Assembly (NCBI GenBank): GCA_017163975.1
Contig: JAFFSR010000004.1
Location: forward strand, 8,990,001 to 9,054,000
Direction: 5' to 3'
Length of the DNA: 64,000 bases
Source of the DNA: Anastatus disparis
Lineage: Eukaryota > Arthropoda > Insecta > Hymenoptera > Eupelmidae
Below the pieces are notes generated by a model, which was given only the letters and a program-made list of their open reading frames with translations, made no database searches and was not told where the DNA came from. Below are positions 1-20,501 of this stretch, one piece after another; position 1 is the first letter of the stretch; the number at the start of each line of letters is the position of its first letter. The translations under genes were made by a program, and so were the position numbers.

Positions 1-449
1 CTCTAAAACATAATTAAGGTCAACTTGCGGCATACAAGAAGCTGTCGCAGCTTTATTTAGAGCTTTAAGATCTTCTTTTCTTTTTCTCTTTCCATCTCTC
101 TGTCTCTTTTGCTTTTTGCTATACTTACATTGCAGATGTTTATCTCTTTGGAGGTGTATCATTAAAGCCTATCTATTTTATTAAGATTTTTTTAAATTTT
201 TTTAGGGTTTTATGATGTAGGAAAGTGGATATTTCAAGTTTTTTTTATTACTAAAAGGGTTAAGGAGATATTGAATAAAAGTAAGAAAGCTGATAAGAAA
301 TTTTTTTTCTTTATGATTTAGTAAGGGAAAATTAAAGTTGAGATTTAGCTTTTTACTTATAAAATGTTACATGGCTGATTCTTGTATTAAAACTGAAAAA
401 AGAAATGTTCATCAATAAGATACCTAGCAAATATTCAATTAAACTTTTA

Positions 450-611
450 GGCCGCGATCACATGGTGCAGAATAGACATGCAGAATAGAGCTTGCGTAAT
501 AGAAATAACCAATGAGAAGAAAGTTAGAAAGTTGCAGAATAGCTCTGATTGGCTATTTCTATTACGCAAGCTCTATTCTGCGTGTCTATTCTGCACCATG
601 TGATCGCGGCC
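450..611. mobile_element. Foldback MITE, PIF/Harbinger-like
   Basis: Two arms of about 65 bp (450-516 and 545-611) are inverted copies with only about three mismatches, separated by about 28 bp. The ends are GGCC...GGCC and the element is flanked on both sides by TTA (447-449 and 612-614). A 3-bp TTA duplication with GGCC-type termini is typical of PIF/Harbinger MITEs. No coding capacity. The motif GCAGAATAG recurs inside each arm. The family assignment is an inference from TSD and termini. Confidence 0.8.
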
Positions 612-1294
612 TTATATTTATCTAGAAAAAGATTTTCCAAAATCAAAAAAATACATTTTTTTCTTTAATTCAAGAAATTCTTTTTATGATATATATTTTA
701 ATATATATTGAAAGTTCATTTTATACAATTAATTTATTATACATGCTATACATCAAATTGCAAATATCAAATTATAAATTACTTGTATATAATTGATTGA
801 TCATATTAATATGGTTTTAACATATTCATTACTATCATGACATCATTAAAAATTCTCCCCATAAATGTATTAAGAAAATTAATTTGATTATAAGTTTATT
901 ACACTGATCTATCATCGGAGAGCAACTGTATTAAATGAAAATAATTGAACTTATTAATGGATTTTTCGAGATGTAAAGTGAATTAATTAGCTAAATTAAA
1001 ATTTATATCTTGTAGAAATATTATATATTGATAAATTGAGATTATTTTATCAAGTAATTCATAATACAGGTGTTCTTTATTATATATCTTCCAAAAAACT
1101 TGAAATAAAAACATAAATTCTTTATTTTTTTTTTGTGGATAAATAAAGAAAAGTTGCTAATTTCAAGAAATTTGGAAAAATAAAATAAAATAAAGAAATA
1201 TATATTTAATTGAAGAAATAATTTAAAAGAATGTACTGTAGCTTTTTTTGCTTTTTTTTGTTTGATTCTATGGGTGGCGCTATGTGTAATGCAG
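612..1294 (+). other. AT-rich DNA before the first visible shaggy exon
   Basis: No gene is seen. The last 60 bases are T-rich and end in a GCAG acceptor at 1291-1294, so this is probably the end of a long 5' intron of shaggy. An in-frame ATG at 1270 (and another at 1231) would also allow a start just upstream, giving an alternative short N-terminus. Confidence 0.5.
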
Positions 1295-9452
<8,158 letters not shown>

Positions 9453-9460
9453 ATGCGAGG

Positions 9461-10033
9461 GTAGGTTCCTTTTTTAAATCATTCAAATTCATTATGTTTA
9501 ATTCACATCATCTTCAAAGTCAACTTAATAATTTTGTTTGCTCAAATGTTAACTGTATAATAGTAAGAAAAAATTTACTACCATCCTTGGTAGAAAATTG
9601 AGCATATTTTGGTTAACAAAAGTTAAAACAACAATTATTTAGAAATTCTAGAAATTTTTTCAACAAAAATTTTAGATGTCATTTTAACTTGCCGTTGACC
9701 AGAAATTCTTCCCAAAATATGCTCAATTTTCTATCAGGGTGATACAAATTTTTAAACTTATAATAATATTTTGAATGATTCATATTCTATTTTGAAAAAT
9801 TCATAATCTATTATTAAATTTAAAAGATTCTAGATACTTTTAAAATTAAGGATAATATATGAAATTTGATTTTTGTACATTAAAATTATCAGTGTTTAAT
9901 CTGTAAAACAAAACTTGAACGAGAAAACATCTCGCGAAATCTCTTTTATTGCGTAAAACTATACTTGATGAAATAACGTAATCGGCTTTCTCATCCTCGT
10001 ATTAATTTAATCTCTTTTTTTTCTATTTCACAG
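9461..10033 (+). other. sgg: Candidate 3' UTR intron of shaggy
   Basis: A GTAGGT donor lies 8 nt after the stop codon. A strong acceptor, a long T/C tract followed by ATTTCACAG, ends at 10033. Because the junction would be within 50 nt of the stop it need not trigger nonsense-mediated decay. A MITE (9581-9742) lies inside. Predicted only. Confidence 0.45.
9581..9742. mobile_element. Short foldback MITE with TAGAAAATTG repeats
   Basis: Inverted arms share TAGAAAATTGAGCATATT (from 9591, and inverted to 9733), with weaker pairing out to flanking TA dinucleotides (9579-9580, 9743-9744). Non-coding. A diverged relative occurs at about 53235-53360; both contain TTTCTGGTCAACG followed by GTTAAAATGACA (here on the minus strand). 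TA flanks suggest a Tc1/mariner-type element. Confidence 0.65.
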
Positions 10034-13000
10034 ATGTTCACCCTTCGGAGAATCGGCTTCTTTTTCTCATCTTTCTTTCTACCTGACTCTTGTTTCATTT
10101 TCTTTTTAATCAACAACAAAAAAAACAACAAACAAAAAAACAAAAAGGTAAAACAAAACGACTAAATAAAACAACTATATATATAATTACACGACAACAA
10201 GAAAAGGAAAGAGAGAAAGATAGATAGGAAGAGTGAGAAACTCGCCTTGTCTTGTGCGCCAGTCTGCACGTTATTGGTGGGCGTCGTTATTATTATAACT
10301 TTTACCGGACTGGCACTACACACCTCGTCTGCGACTACACACTTTCCTTCCCATGAATATATATCGGAGGTTCGTCACACGCATCATCATTATCCACGGG
10401 ATTTTTACGGAGAATTAAATATAATAAACAAAAAACAAAAAGGAAAAAAAGAATATGAAAAGAAACATAAGGACAAGCGATTCGTAAGCTTTTTTACGAA
10501 GAGAGAAAGATTAGAGCGAGATTATAAAAAATATATATATAAAATTGTACTCTGCCGCTTGCTAACGGGATTAACGAATGGAAAAAAACAAACCGTACAT
10601 ACACAACAAATGGAAAGATTAAAGAATAAAAAAAGCGGCTAAAATTGCGCGCGCGTTGAGAGATATAATAGTGAAATTTTTGACGACGATGTTCGTGATT
10701 TAAATAAACGAATGAAAGAATGATATCTTATGAAATCCCTTCCAATAGGTTAAACAGAATTTTAAAGAAAGGAACCTTATGTCACACACTTATACTAATA
10801 ATTAAAAGAAAAAAAACTCGAAACTCGTTGTCGATTCGCGTGTGGTCGAATCTTTTGAATTGTACATAGAGAAATCGCCTCTAGCGATGATTTTTGAAAG
10901 GAAGTTAAATAAATGAATAAAAATAAATAAAAATAAATAAGAACTAGTAAAATCTACGATGCTCTAATGTCGCTATATATATTATATATATAACAAAAAA
11001 AAAAGAAAAGTAACGATGAAAGAGAGAACAAGGAAGGAAGGTTACACTGTAAAAAGGCGCTGTGGAATTGTAATATTAAGTCTAAAAAGTAAAGCAATTG
11101 TTACTGTGTATACGATTTCAACAGTAATTATTTGTGAAAATGCTATTAAATATATCGAGTCTAATTAACTCTTATAGAAATCTCATATGTTATTTTACAC
11201 TGTTCTAAATAATATATATAATAGCAAAAATTAAATTACTATTAAAAATATAATATTCATTAACAGTTGCTTGGTTTTTTAGTTTTACTAATATAATTTT
11301 CCAGACTATTTTTTAGTGCAGACCGCGAGGGAAGAGAGCGGCGCTAATAATGTTACGATTGTATGAGAGAATGTGAGAGACAAGTGTTCAATGTATGCAT
11401 GTTCGCGAGAATTATTGTGTAATAATGTTTCAGTAAGAAAGAAAGAAAAAAAGCTCGCGCTTTTGGCCTTGGATTATTTTACTTTTTCAAGGGCCCTCCG
11501 GACATACTTTTTTCTCTTCCGTCGTCTCTTTTTTTTTCTTCTTCGATTCATATACACACTTAACACTTCGCTCGAATATAAAGAGGAAAGAATAAGAAAG
11601 GGAAGTAGGCGACTTTGTACTGCTTATACGATATTGTGATCAAGAGGCTTTTTTTGTAAAGACGCAAACCAGCGCCTCAGAAAATCAAAAAATTCAAAGT
11701 TAAAAAAAGACAGAAGGAAGAAAAGCTTTTTCTTTCATATGCTTCTTCCATTTTTTTTTTTGCTTTGATAATAGGTGACTTGTATTGTACATCACTTGAA
11801 GTATTCACGAGATACTCAGCCAGCTCTTGTAAAACTTCGACGATCACACGAAAGTTTCAATTCTACCTTTATCGTCTTTTTCATATACATGAATTTCACA
11901 ATTTTTTTTTTAAGAACATTTATTTTAATTTGTGTTCCTGTCGTTTACATAATTAATTACAGAATTATTTTTTAAACTTACTTATTTTCGTGTATTTATA
12001 AAGACTTTGTTAGAATGATTGAACAAAAAATTAACAAAACAATTTTGTTCGGTCATTGTATTAAAATCTTCATAAATTTAAAAATTTTTACTGAACGATA
12101 GCGATATAACAAAGAACGATTATTTTTAATGAACATTAAAGTGCGTAAAAAAATTATAAAAATCGCGAAAAGTATTAGTAAATTTTATGCGTTCGCATAA
12201 TAAAAAGAAGCAATTTTAAAACGACGAAACTCACGACGAGTGATTATTTTTTAATCCTTTCTTAAGTCTTGACTCAAATAAGCTCAGAGTTGACAATTGT
12301 CTCATACTAATCTTAATAATCATATATTTACTATCAAAGCTTTTTTTTCTTTCCTCGTACCGAACGTTAAACACTAATAAGAAATTAAGAGCGAAAATAA
12401 ATGATATGAAGTATACACTTATATATAATTTTTTGTTCTGGCTGTAAGTGAATTTTGTTTTACACGATACATATGTGTGTCTTTAATATTATAATTTTGG
12501 ATGCGATTATTTTTTTATTGGAATCATTGAAGTGTAATAAAAAAAAGGCCTTTTAAAACTGTTGTGATTATTTTTTTTTTACTCAACTCTCGAAAAAACA
12601 AAAATGGTCGAAACTTAATTTACTCGACCATAACAATATAGCATAACATGCAAAAAGATATACGTTTGCTATAAAATTATATGATTTTTTACTATGGATT
12701 TTATATTTTTATAAAACAATATTTGATTAACAAATTTTTTTTTTTACAAAATATAAAAATTGTAAGAAAAATCAGAAAATAAGTAGCATACGTATTCCCT
12801 TTCTATTCCAAACTGAGAATAATTATTATATCAAAAGAAAAAAAGACGAATATCGTGAAGTTTATGACATTCGTGTACTTGCGAATAAAAATATTATGTC
12901 TTAACTTTGTAAATAGATTAATAATTCTTTCCTTTTGAATTCCAACTTTTGAAGTTCAAAGCGAACCTCCGACTTGCAACGATAAATTATTATGTTAGAA

Positions 13001-16000
13001 AAAAAAATGAATAAATATAGTTATATTTTGAGTGAATGGAGTGCATAAAAAGAAGAAGGATATCTTGATAAGTTGAAAATTCTTGTCTCTGTTAACTGCC
13101 CAATCCGCGCTTACATATCATTAATGCGTTGATGGTTAGTTGCAGCTTAACGAACTAATAGAGTTCCTTTTTTCTTCTAACATAGAACAATTTATGCTAT
13201 TGGATAAACAAAATAAAAATAATACATTTTGAAGGCTGCTTGTCAATAATGACATGAAAACTTTAATTAAAAGAAGTATGTCTGGATGGCGCCTTCATTA
13301 ATTTTTAATTTTATCTTTGTCGGTAGTCCTTACTATTTAATAGATTTCTTTTTTTCTTTGACAACGCAAATAACGTTGTGTAATTAAGACCGTCGATTTA
13401 TGAAGAAAAAAATATCATGTTTTTATCATTTTACAATATTTTTAGAGTTTGAGAGTACCGTATATATTATATCAAAGATTCGATCGAAGGTTTCTGATAA
13501 GCTTATATATTTTGATACTTTATTTTATGATTTCTGTTTGTTGGCTGCTCTGTTTAGATTTTAAATAAAATGCATTATGTATCAATGCTTCGACAAAAAA
13601 TAAAATTGTTGCGTTTACTGACTTGATTGTTCTCTTTCTAATTATAATTATATAAGAATAAATAATCAACTTAACTATTTCAATTGCAAGTTTATAATTT
13701 AATGTAACCAAATTCATTGATTTCTCCATATTTATAAAAATATATTTAAAATTTTATAACAAAAAATAAACTAACTCTTCGATCGTATCGATCAGACTTT
13801 ATAAAATAATTAACAAAAGAAAAGAAATGAAAAACTGCAAGCTCTGGTAGGTCGGGCTTCTTTACAATTCTTCGCAAAACAGTAATGATCATATTTTATT
13901 ATTTTAATTACTGGATAAATCAACAAGTACACGTATACATTCACAATTACTATAATCACGCTAAAACCTGATAAAGCGTTACGTTGATGGAATGTCGTTT
14001 TCATTTTTAATAAAGAAATTTAAAAAAAATTATACAAATAGAATCGACATTCTGTTAATTTTTTTACATTATAAAATCACATTGACAATTGCGCAGTATG
14101 AAATATGAAAATAATAATGCTTGTGCAAAAAGGCTTAAAACAGAAGAAATGAGAACAAAAATGAATGAAAGAATCGTACGTAAGAGCATATTTTGGCACG
14201 ATTTATGTTAAACAGTAATGACTACGTATTAAAAAATACGAATACAAACAAGAAGAAAAAAATAAAAAAACTCCTTAATTTATGACTATTAGTTTGAATT
14301 TAATCGCTCTTTACCTTGGGAGAACATATGTTCTCTGTTTTAAAAGAAAAAAGAGTAATTCAAATAAACAAATGGACCTTCGCTGGTAAACGTGGGCAAA
14401 TCCACTAAAAGCAAAAGAAGAAAAAAAAAACCAAGCGCTTGGAATCTCTCGCGCAGCGTTTAACTAGTAAAATTGAATGATAAAAAAATAAAATAATTAT
14501 TATATAGAATGTATGAGATAAAAAACTAAAAAAAGGAAAAAAATCACAAATACGTATATTGTCTATATCGTTCTCTCTTGTAAGAAAAAATAAAATAAAA
14601 TGCCGAGTACACAATCGATTTTATATAGCTCGCTTTGCGTCCTTATATATTGTATAAAAATAAAAGAAGAGATGAATATGAAACAAGCTAAAAGCACTAA
14701 TCACAACGAACTTTATCGAGTGTGAAAAAAAGGAGGAGGGAAATAAAAGAAAAATATACATCAATAGTAAAGGAAAAAAGAAAAAAAAACTTAGTGAAAA
14801 AAAAGAAAAATTTTGTGCGTCACAGCGATTGTAAGATAAAAAAAAGATAAAACACAAGTAGAAAAAAGAATTAATTACTTCAGTGTTGTCGAATATGTGT
14901 GTCCTTCTGCGATTGAAGACAAAGTGTTTCCACGAGAGACAATGAATTTGAAGATAAAAATAAAGAAAATTATAAGAAAATTGTGTAATGATTAAAAGAA
15001 ATAAGAAAAATTCAGTGTCTGATTTGTACAGCGTAGCGTAAAAGTTACTCAATTACTTGTTCTTTATTTCTTTAATATTTCTTTTTTTTTTTAAATGTTA
15101 TAGTTTCTAAAACTCTGTAAATCTCGGAAAGATGAAAGAAATGGCTTCGCAGACTATTTGCTTGGATTTTAACAAATAATTGAATTTAGCGACTTTGATG
15201 AAAGGAAAAAAATAAATGTGCGTGTAATTCAGAGGGAAGAAGCTCCGCTTTTACATTTTTTCATTAACTACATTATATTTTTCAACTAGAAAAAAAATAG
15301 AGTTTTAATTTCACCTCTGATAAAATGGAAAAAAAAATTCTTTAAGAGCAAGTCTCGAAGCCACACGCGTGTTGTCGAAAAAAAAGCTTGAGTAGGGAAG
15401 TTAATAAGAAAAAAAAAAAGAAAAACCTATTTTAGTAGGTATAAGCAAGCCCGTGTAAAATACCGAAAGTCTACGTATAAATAATTATATAAATATATAT
15501 ATTATATATATAGATTATATATATAAATATATATAAAAATAAAACTAAATTACGATATATATATGCAGATTAATTTTAATAATTAAGGTTATCGATAGGT
15601 AAAAATAATAAACAAATAAAAAAAACTGAAAAATTGAAAAACAATGCCGCTGATGTTGTGAAAAAAATGATAAAGTGGAATGGATTATACTGAAGTAAAT
15701 ATACAAAGTATAAAGTAAACAAAATAAAAAAAATTAAATTTAATAATGATAATAATAAATCGAAATTGGAAAATAAAAAAAAACTTTGTTATATGCTATA
15801 TACTTGCGACAACACAAATCAACACGCAAATTACCATTTCTTCCTCATTTCTTCTTCTCTGTAACGAGAGTTGATCGAATTAATTATTATAATGTGAAAC
15901 GGAAATTTAATTGAAAAAAACTAAATGAGCTATAATAAAGCGAATGATTAATTAAAAGAAACAAAAAAAATATTAATGAAATATATTGCTCCACTTCGTC

Positions 16001-19000
16001 ATTCGCACTTCTATTCCCACAATTTTCATGTTCGACTGGACAAAACGATGATTAAACTTTAAAAAGTATGACTTTGATTTAATTAACTCTTGTAAATGTT
16101 AGGTATTGCGTAAAAATTTCTTTTAGTAATTTATGTACATATAACATTTTAAAGATTGATAGCTACGTTCCATTTAAATATGCTTGCAAAAATGAATTAT
16201 AAAAATTTTTATACAATTAATTAAAAATTTTTGAATTATCAACACATTTTAACAATCTGTAAAGCTTCATAATTTGCCTAAATCAGAATTATACTTTTTA
16301 AAGTAGAATAAGTATATATATATAAAACATTGTCCATTAATCTGCTTTCATATTTCGACGCAAAACTCTTAGACGATGAAGAAAGGCGATAAGTGTAATA
16401 ATTGTTTACAATATGGGTATAATTATCGAGTAACGATTTACAATAACGATAATAAAAGAAAGAAAAGAAAAAAAAAACAAATAAAAAAAAAGTAAACCTA
16501 GCGACGACGATTTAATTGCGTATGTGTATAATTTAATCCGTAAATAAAAAAAAAAAGAAACAAACGTGAATGTGAACTGTATGACTGTATAAACGAATGT
16601 AAGAGAGAAAGAAAATAAAATAAAATGAAAAAAAATACTAAAAGAAGTGAAGTTTGTTAAATGGGTGCATATACTTGTAGATAAATGTAAACGACGGCGA
16701 CAACAAAAAAAAATTTCATTGTTTAGTGCACCGCATGCAAAAAAAAAAAGTGAAAATAATTAAAAAAATTTTAGCGAATACTGCACTTGATTATAATTAA
16801 AAGACAAGAAAAAAAAATTATGAAAAAAATACATTACAATGTAAACGAAAAAAGTATATAAAGAAAAAAAAAATAATAATAAGTAATGATTGTTCTCCTT
16901 TTTGCTTCGAATGAACATATTCGAGTGGCCGAGTCTTTACAATGTAATGCGAGAAAATCTCTCCTTTATTATATACATACACAATCGCCCCCTCCCCTTA
17001 ACTACCCACTTCTTATCACCTTTTTAATTATTTTTTTTTCTTTTTTGTATAACGTATAATTGCGACGTTTTTAATTTTAGCGATGCCTATACTTTTATGA
17101 TTAACAAACATAAAATAAATAAAAAATTAATTACAAATGGAAATGATCTATCGAGCATTATTTTTTTTCTTGTTTTGTATAAGTGTTTAATTTTAATTTT
17201 TATCATCTTACTGTGTAAACGTCTTAATCTATTATTTTCTTTTGTTATTATTAAGGAACATTTGTGTATTATAATTAATGTTAAGACGATTAAATATTTT
17301 GTGAAGACTCATCATTTGGATTGTTTATTTGGATATCTTATTATCGATCGATCACTAACTTTCAATTTCACGAAAAAATATTTTCGTCAACTAAAAAACA
17401 TCTTTTGTAGAATCTCGAAATCTTTTGCTTCTCAATCGTTTTCTTTAGGAAGAAAAAGAGGCTTTATTGATATCTGAATTTTTAAAAAAGGAAAAAAATT
17501 TAAAAAAAAAAAATATATATACATGTGTGCAGTATGAAAATTCACATTGACATGAAACTTCATCCAAAAAAGTAAAAATAAAGAAATTTTTAGTAAATTT
17601 TCAAGAGGAATATTGAAAGAAAAAAATAAAAAAATAATGCGTGCACCTTCTTTTTATATTCAAAACTAATATAACGTCGCACGTAATAAAAAAAAAATAA
17701 AGAAAAACTATAACGAACCATCCACCTATCGAAAAACATTTTTTTTCTTACAATAGACACTTTGGCTTAATGAACTTTCATAAGAAAAATTTTTTTAAAC
17801 GCGAAAAATAAAGTAAACCTTTCCCATATAACATATTTATAAAAATATTAACGAAAAAAAATGCTTACGATCTATGTAAACACACAAAAAAAAAATATTA
17901 AAACCCCAAGAAACTTTTTTTTATTAAACAGTGTTTAAATTTCCTACTCCGTTTCTGGAGCCAAATGAACTTTAAAGAAAGGAAAGAAAAAAAGATTTTT
18001 AAGAACTGTTTAATCAAAAAAATTTCCTCGACTTTTCAAGTCTTTTCTAGTGCATCAAAATAAAAGAAGCCTATCGCATAAACAAGATTACATAATTATA
18101 AAAAAAGAAACCAATTTAATGGATGAAAGTTTTTGCATATTTATCAAGAACTAAAAAAAATCACGCTTCATAAGAAAAAAAATCTACGCAATAATCGAGA
18201 AAAAAATTCCTCCTTTCCATCTGATATAATCTTTTTAGGCTTCATACCTCTGAGCATCATAAATTACTTTTCCATGAACAATTAGCCATCATCGATTGTT
18301 TTCTCAAACGTATTTAGACCATATGTATATCATTAATAATAATTATTAATTTTTTTTTTCATAAAAAAAAAACAAAACTAAATAAAATAAGTAGTAAGTA
18401 AAGCTATTTATAACAAAAAATATATCATATTTTTGCAGGAAATAAGTAAGTAACAAAAAAAAAACTAAATAAATAAACAATGTAATTTACGATGCTCACT
18501 AATGTTTAGGCACAATTTCCTCCTTTTAGAGCAAGGAACATATAGCGATTAAAATCTGCATACATATTTAAAAAGGCGTGCACAAATTATGTAAAGAAAA
18601 AAAAGAATTAAGATTAAAATGCATGAAATAAAAAAAAAAACATGCTCGTAATGGAGAAAAAACTTTTTTTTGACGGATGTTGATAAAAATCAAAGATACA
18701 TTAAGCCATCAAGGTTTCTTTGTTGAAACTGAGAAAAAATAAGCTTTTGAAAATCCTTTAAATGTCGATTATTCTTACAATTAATAAAGTACATTTTAAT
18801 TTAATGATCGTATTTTCTTTAGAGTACATAAAATGTTTTTCGACAATGCAATAATTCTGAAAACAATTAAAAATTGAGCTTCCAAAAGAAAAAATGTATT
18901 TAGAAATAAATTTTCCAAATGCAATTAAAAATTGATCTGTTTTAATTTTCGCTTCTGAATCTCAAATAAATAAATGATAATGACAAAGATGAAGTAAATT

Positions 19001-19620
19001 ATTCTCAATTCATCATTTCCATGCCATTCTATAAGTAAACGAAGATAAAAAAATCACAGAATCTAAACAGGAGGAATAGTTTAAAAAATCTAAACAGAAA
19101 TCGTATAGCAAAAAACTTGAAAATAAAGGATGTAATTCACGATAAAAAAATATAAAAAAGTAAATGAATGCTATAAAAAAGGCAGAAATAAAGTCATTAA
19201 ATGCACCGTTCGAAAAATGAAAAAAAAAAAAATGATGGAGCTAATCATTTTCTTAAAATCGGTGTGTTCCTTAAGTTTTTAGGTATATACAGCCATGACA
19301 AATGCAACAAGTGATAAATATTCACGCAAAGAATAAGAAAAATCGGAAAAAAATATGTAACGATGAAAAAAAGATAATCGAAAGCAACAACAAATAAAAA
19401 TGAATAACACGAATAAATTCAAAAAGTGGACAAAAAAAAATAAGAACAATGATCGCATTATATATATATTGATACAGCATATTTGTAGCATACTATTGAA
19501 TGTGTTATAAGAAAAAAAAAAGAAGGAACGCGAGAATCGAAAGAAAAAAAAACTAAAAAAATATCCGCGCCGTGCCACGCGGCGCATTTAAATAAAAAAA
19601 CGCGGCCCGGCGCGCTTATA
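10034..19620 (+). other. Gene-poor purine-rich DNA, possible very long shaggy 3' UTR
   Basis: Nearly 10 kb with no recognisable coding exon on either strand. It is rich in A-runs, GAAA repeats and AT dinucleotide tracts (for example 15489-15538) and has many AATAAA hexamers. The longest open frames are low-complexity and lack family similarity. It starts after a good acceptor and stays compositionally uniform to a GC-rich patch near 19.6 kb. An extended 3' UTR of shaggy is the simplest reading, but RNA data would be needed. Confidence 0.35.
19565..19615. other. Isolated GC-rich hairpin patch
   Basis: About 50 bp of GC-rich sequence in an AT-rich setting. GCGCCG and CGGCGC form a 6-bp stem with a 7-nt loop, followed by an A/T spacer and CGCGGCCCGGCGCGC. 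Several AATAAA-like hexamers lie within the next 70 bp. It could mark the end of the shaggy transcript; function unknown. Confidence 0.4.
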
Positions 19621-20334
19621 TGATACTATTATTACTGTACATTTTTGTGGTTTATTTAACAATAAAAATATTAACAATAATGTTAATTCTAAAGTGGCTA
19701 TTGTTTTTTTATTACCTGATCATTGAAAACTTTTATTTTTAACATTTTTGTTTAATAAAGTTTTCTTTTTTAATTTTAAAATTGCTAAATGTAGTGATGA
19801 GTACGCTATTTTTACATTGGATGATAAAAAATTTATTTTCTATTGTTTTCTCAAAGTTATAAATATATAATAACAAAAAATTAAATTTTTAGAAGTAGAA
19901 AAACATTTTCAAAAAAATATAATTAAACCAGTGAATTATGAATTAATGAAAATTACAATTACTCTTCTTAGACCAAATTTATAATTTTAAAAACACTTTT
20001 TATACAAAAATTTTCTTATTTTATTTACTGTAGGTATTATTTAAAGGAAAATATGTAATAACATTTAGTACACATTATTAATAAAAGCAAATATATTTAT
20101 TTAAATAATCAATAAAAAATAACTAGCCCATGAGATCACATGACGGCCATAATTTATCTCACAATATATAAAAAAAGAAGAAAACGCCGCATTAATAGTC
20201 CATCTTTCCTCGTTCATTTCTTCCTTCCACCATTTGACGGCGTGTAAAAAGAAAAACAAAAAAGCAAAAGTAATTGCATAAAAATTTTATATCACTGAGT
20301 CCTCGAAATCGCATATATCGGTGGGGTTATTGGG

Positions 20335-20501
20335 TCAACCAAGTAAAACTTTGCGTATCATTGCACCGCTTACTAGTTCTTCTTCGCCCTCGCGTGGACC
20401 TATGCATTTACTGCTACATAAATATTGGAGCAATGGTAGCCTATATTTGCCACAAAAGTCGACGAATTTCACATGCTCAACGCGATTGTCGAAGAATACA
20501 C
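20335..20501 (-). CDS. LRRC58: LRRC58 terminal coding exon
   Basis: Encodes GVFFDNRVEHVKFVDFCGK, the LCSSKC pair, a short acidic linker and the family-typical KVLLG end; TGA at 20337-20335. Acceptor TTTACAG. Confidence 0.93.

Noticed and set aside
10247..10642. 131-codon open frame with a hydrophobic, signal-like start
   Set aside because: It has no ATG start (opens at TTG), becomes Lys-rich low-complexity, resembles no family, and lies in the likely shaggy 3' UTR.
14621..15052. 143-codon minus-strand frame of Phe/Leu/Tyr-rich protein
   Set aside because: It is the complement of A- and GAAA-rich DNA; such frames arise from purine bias.
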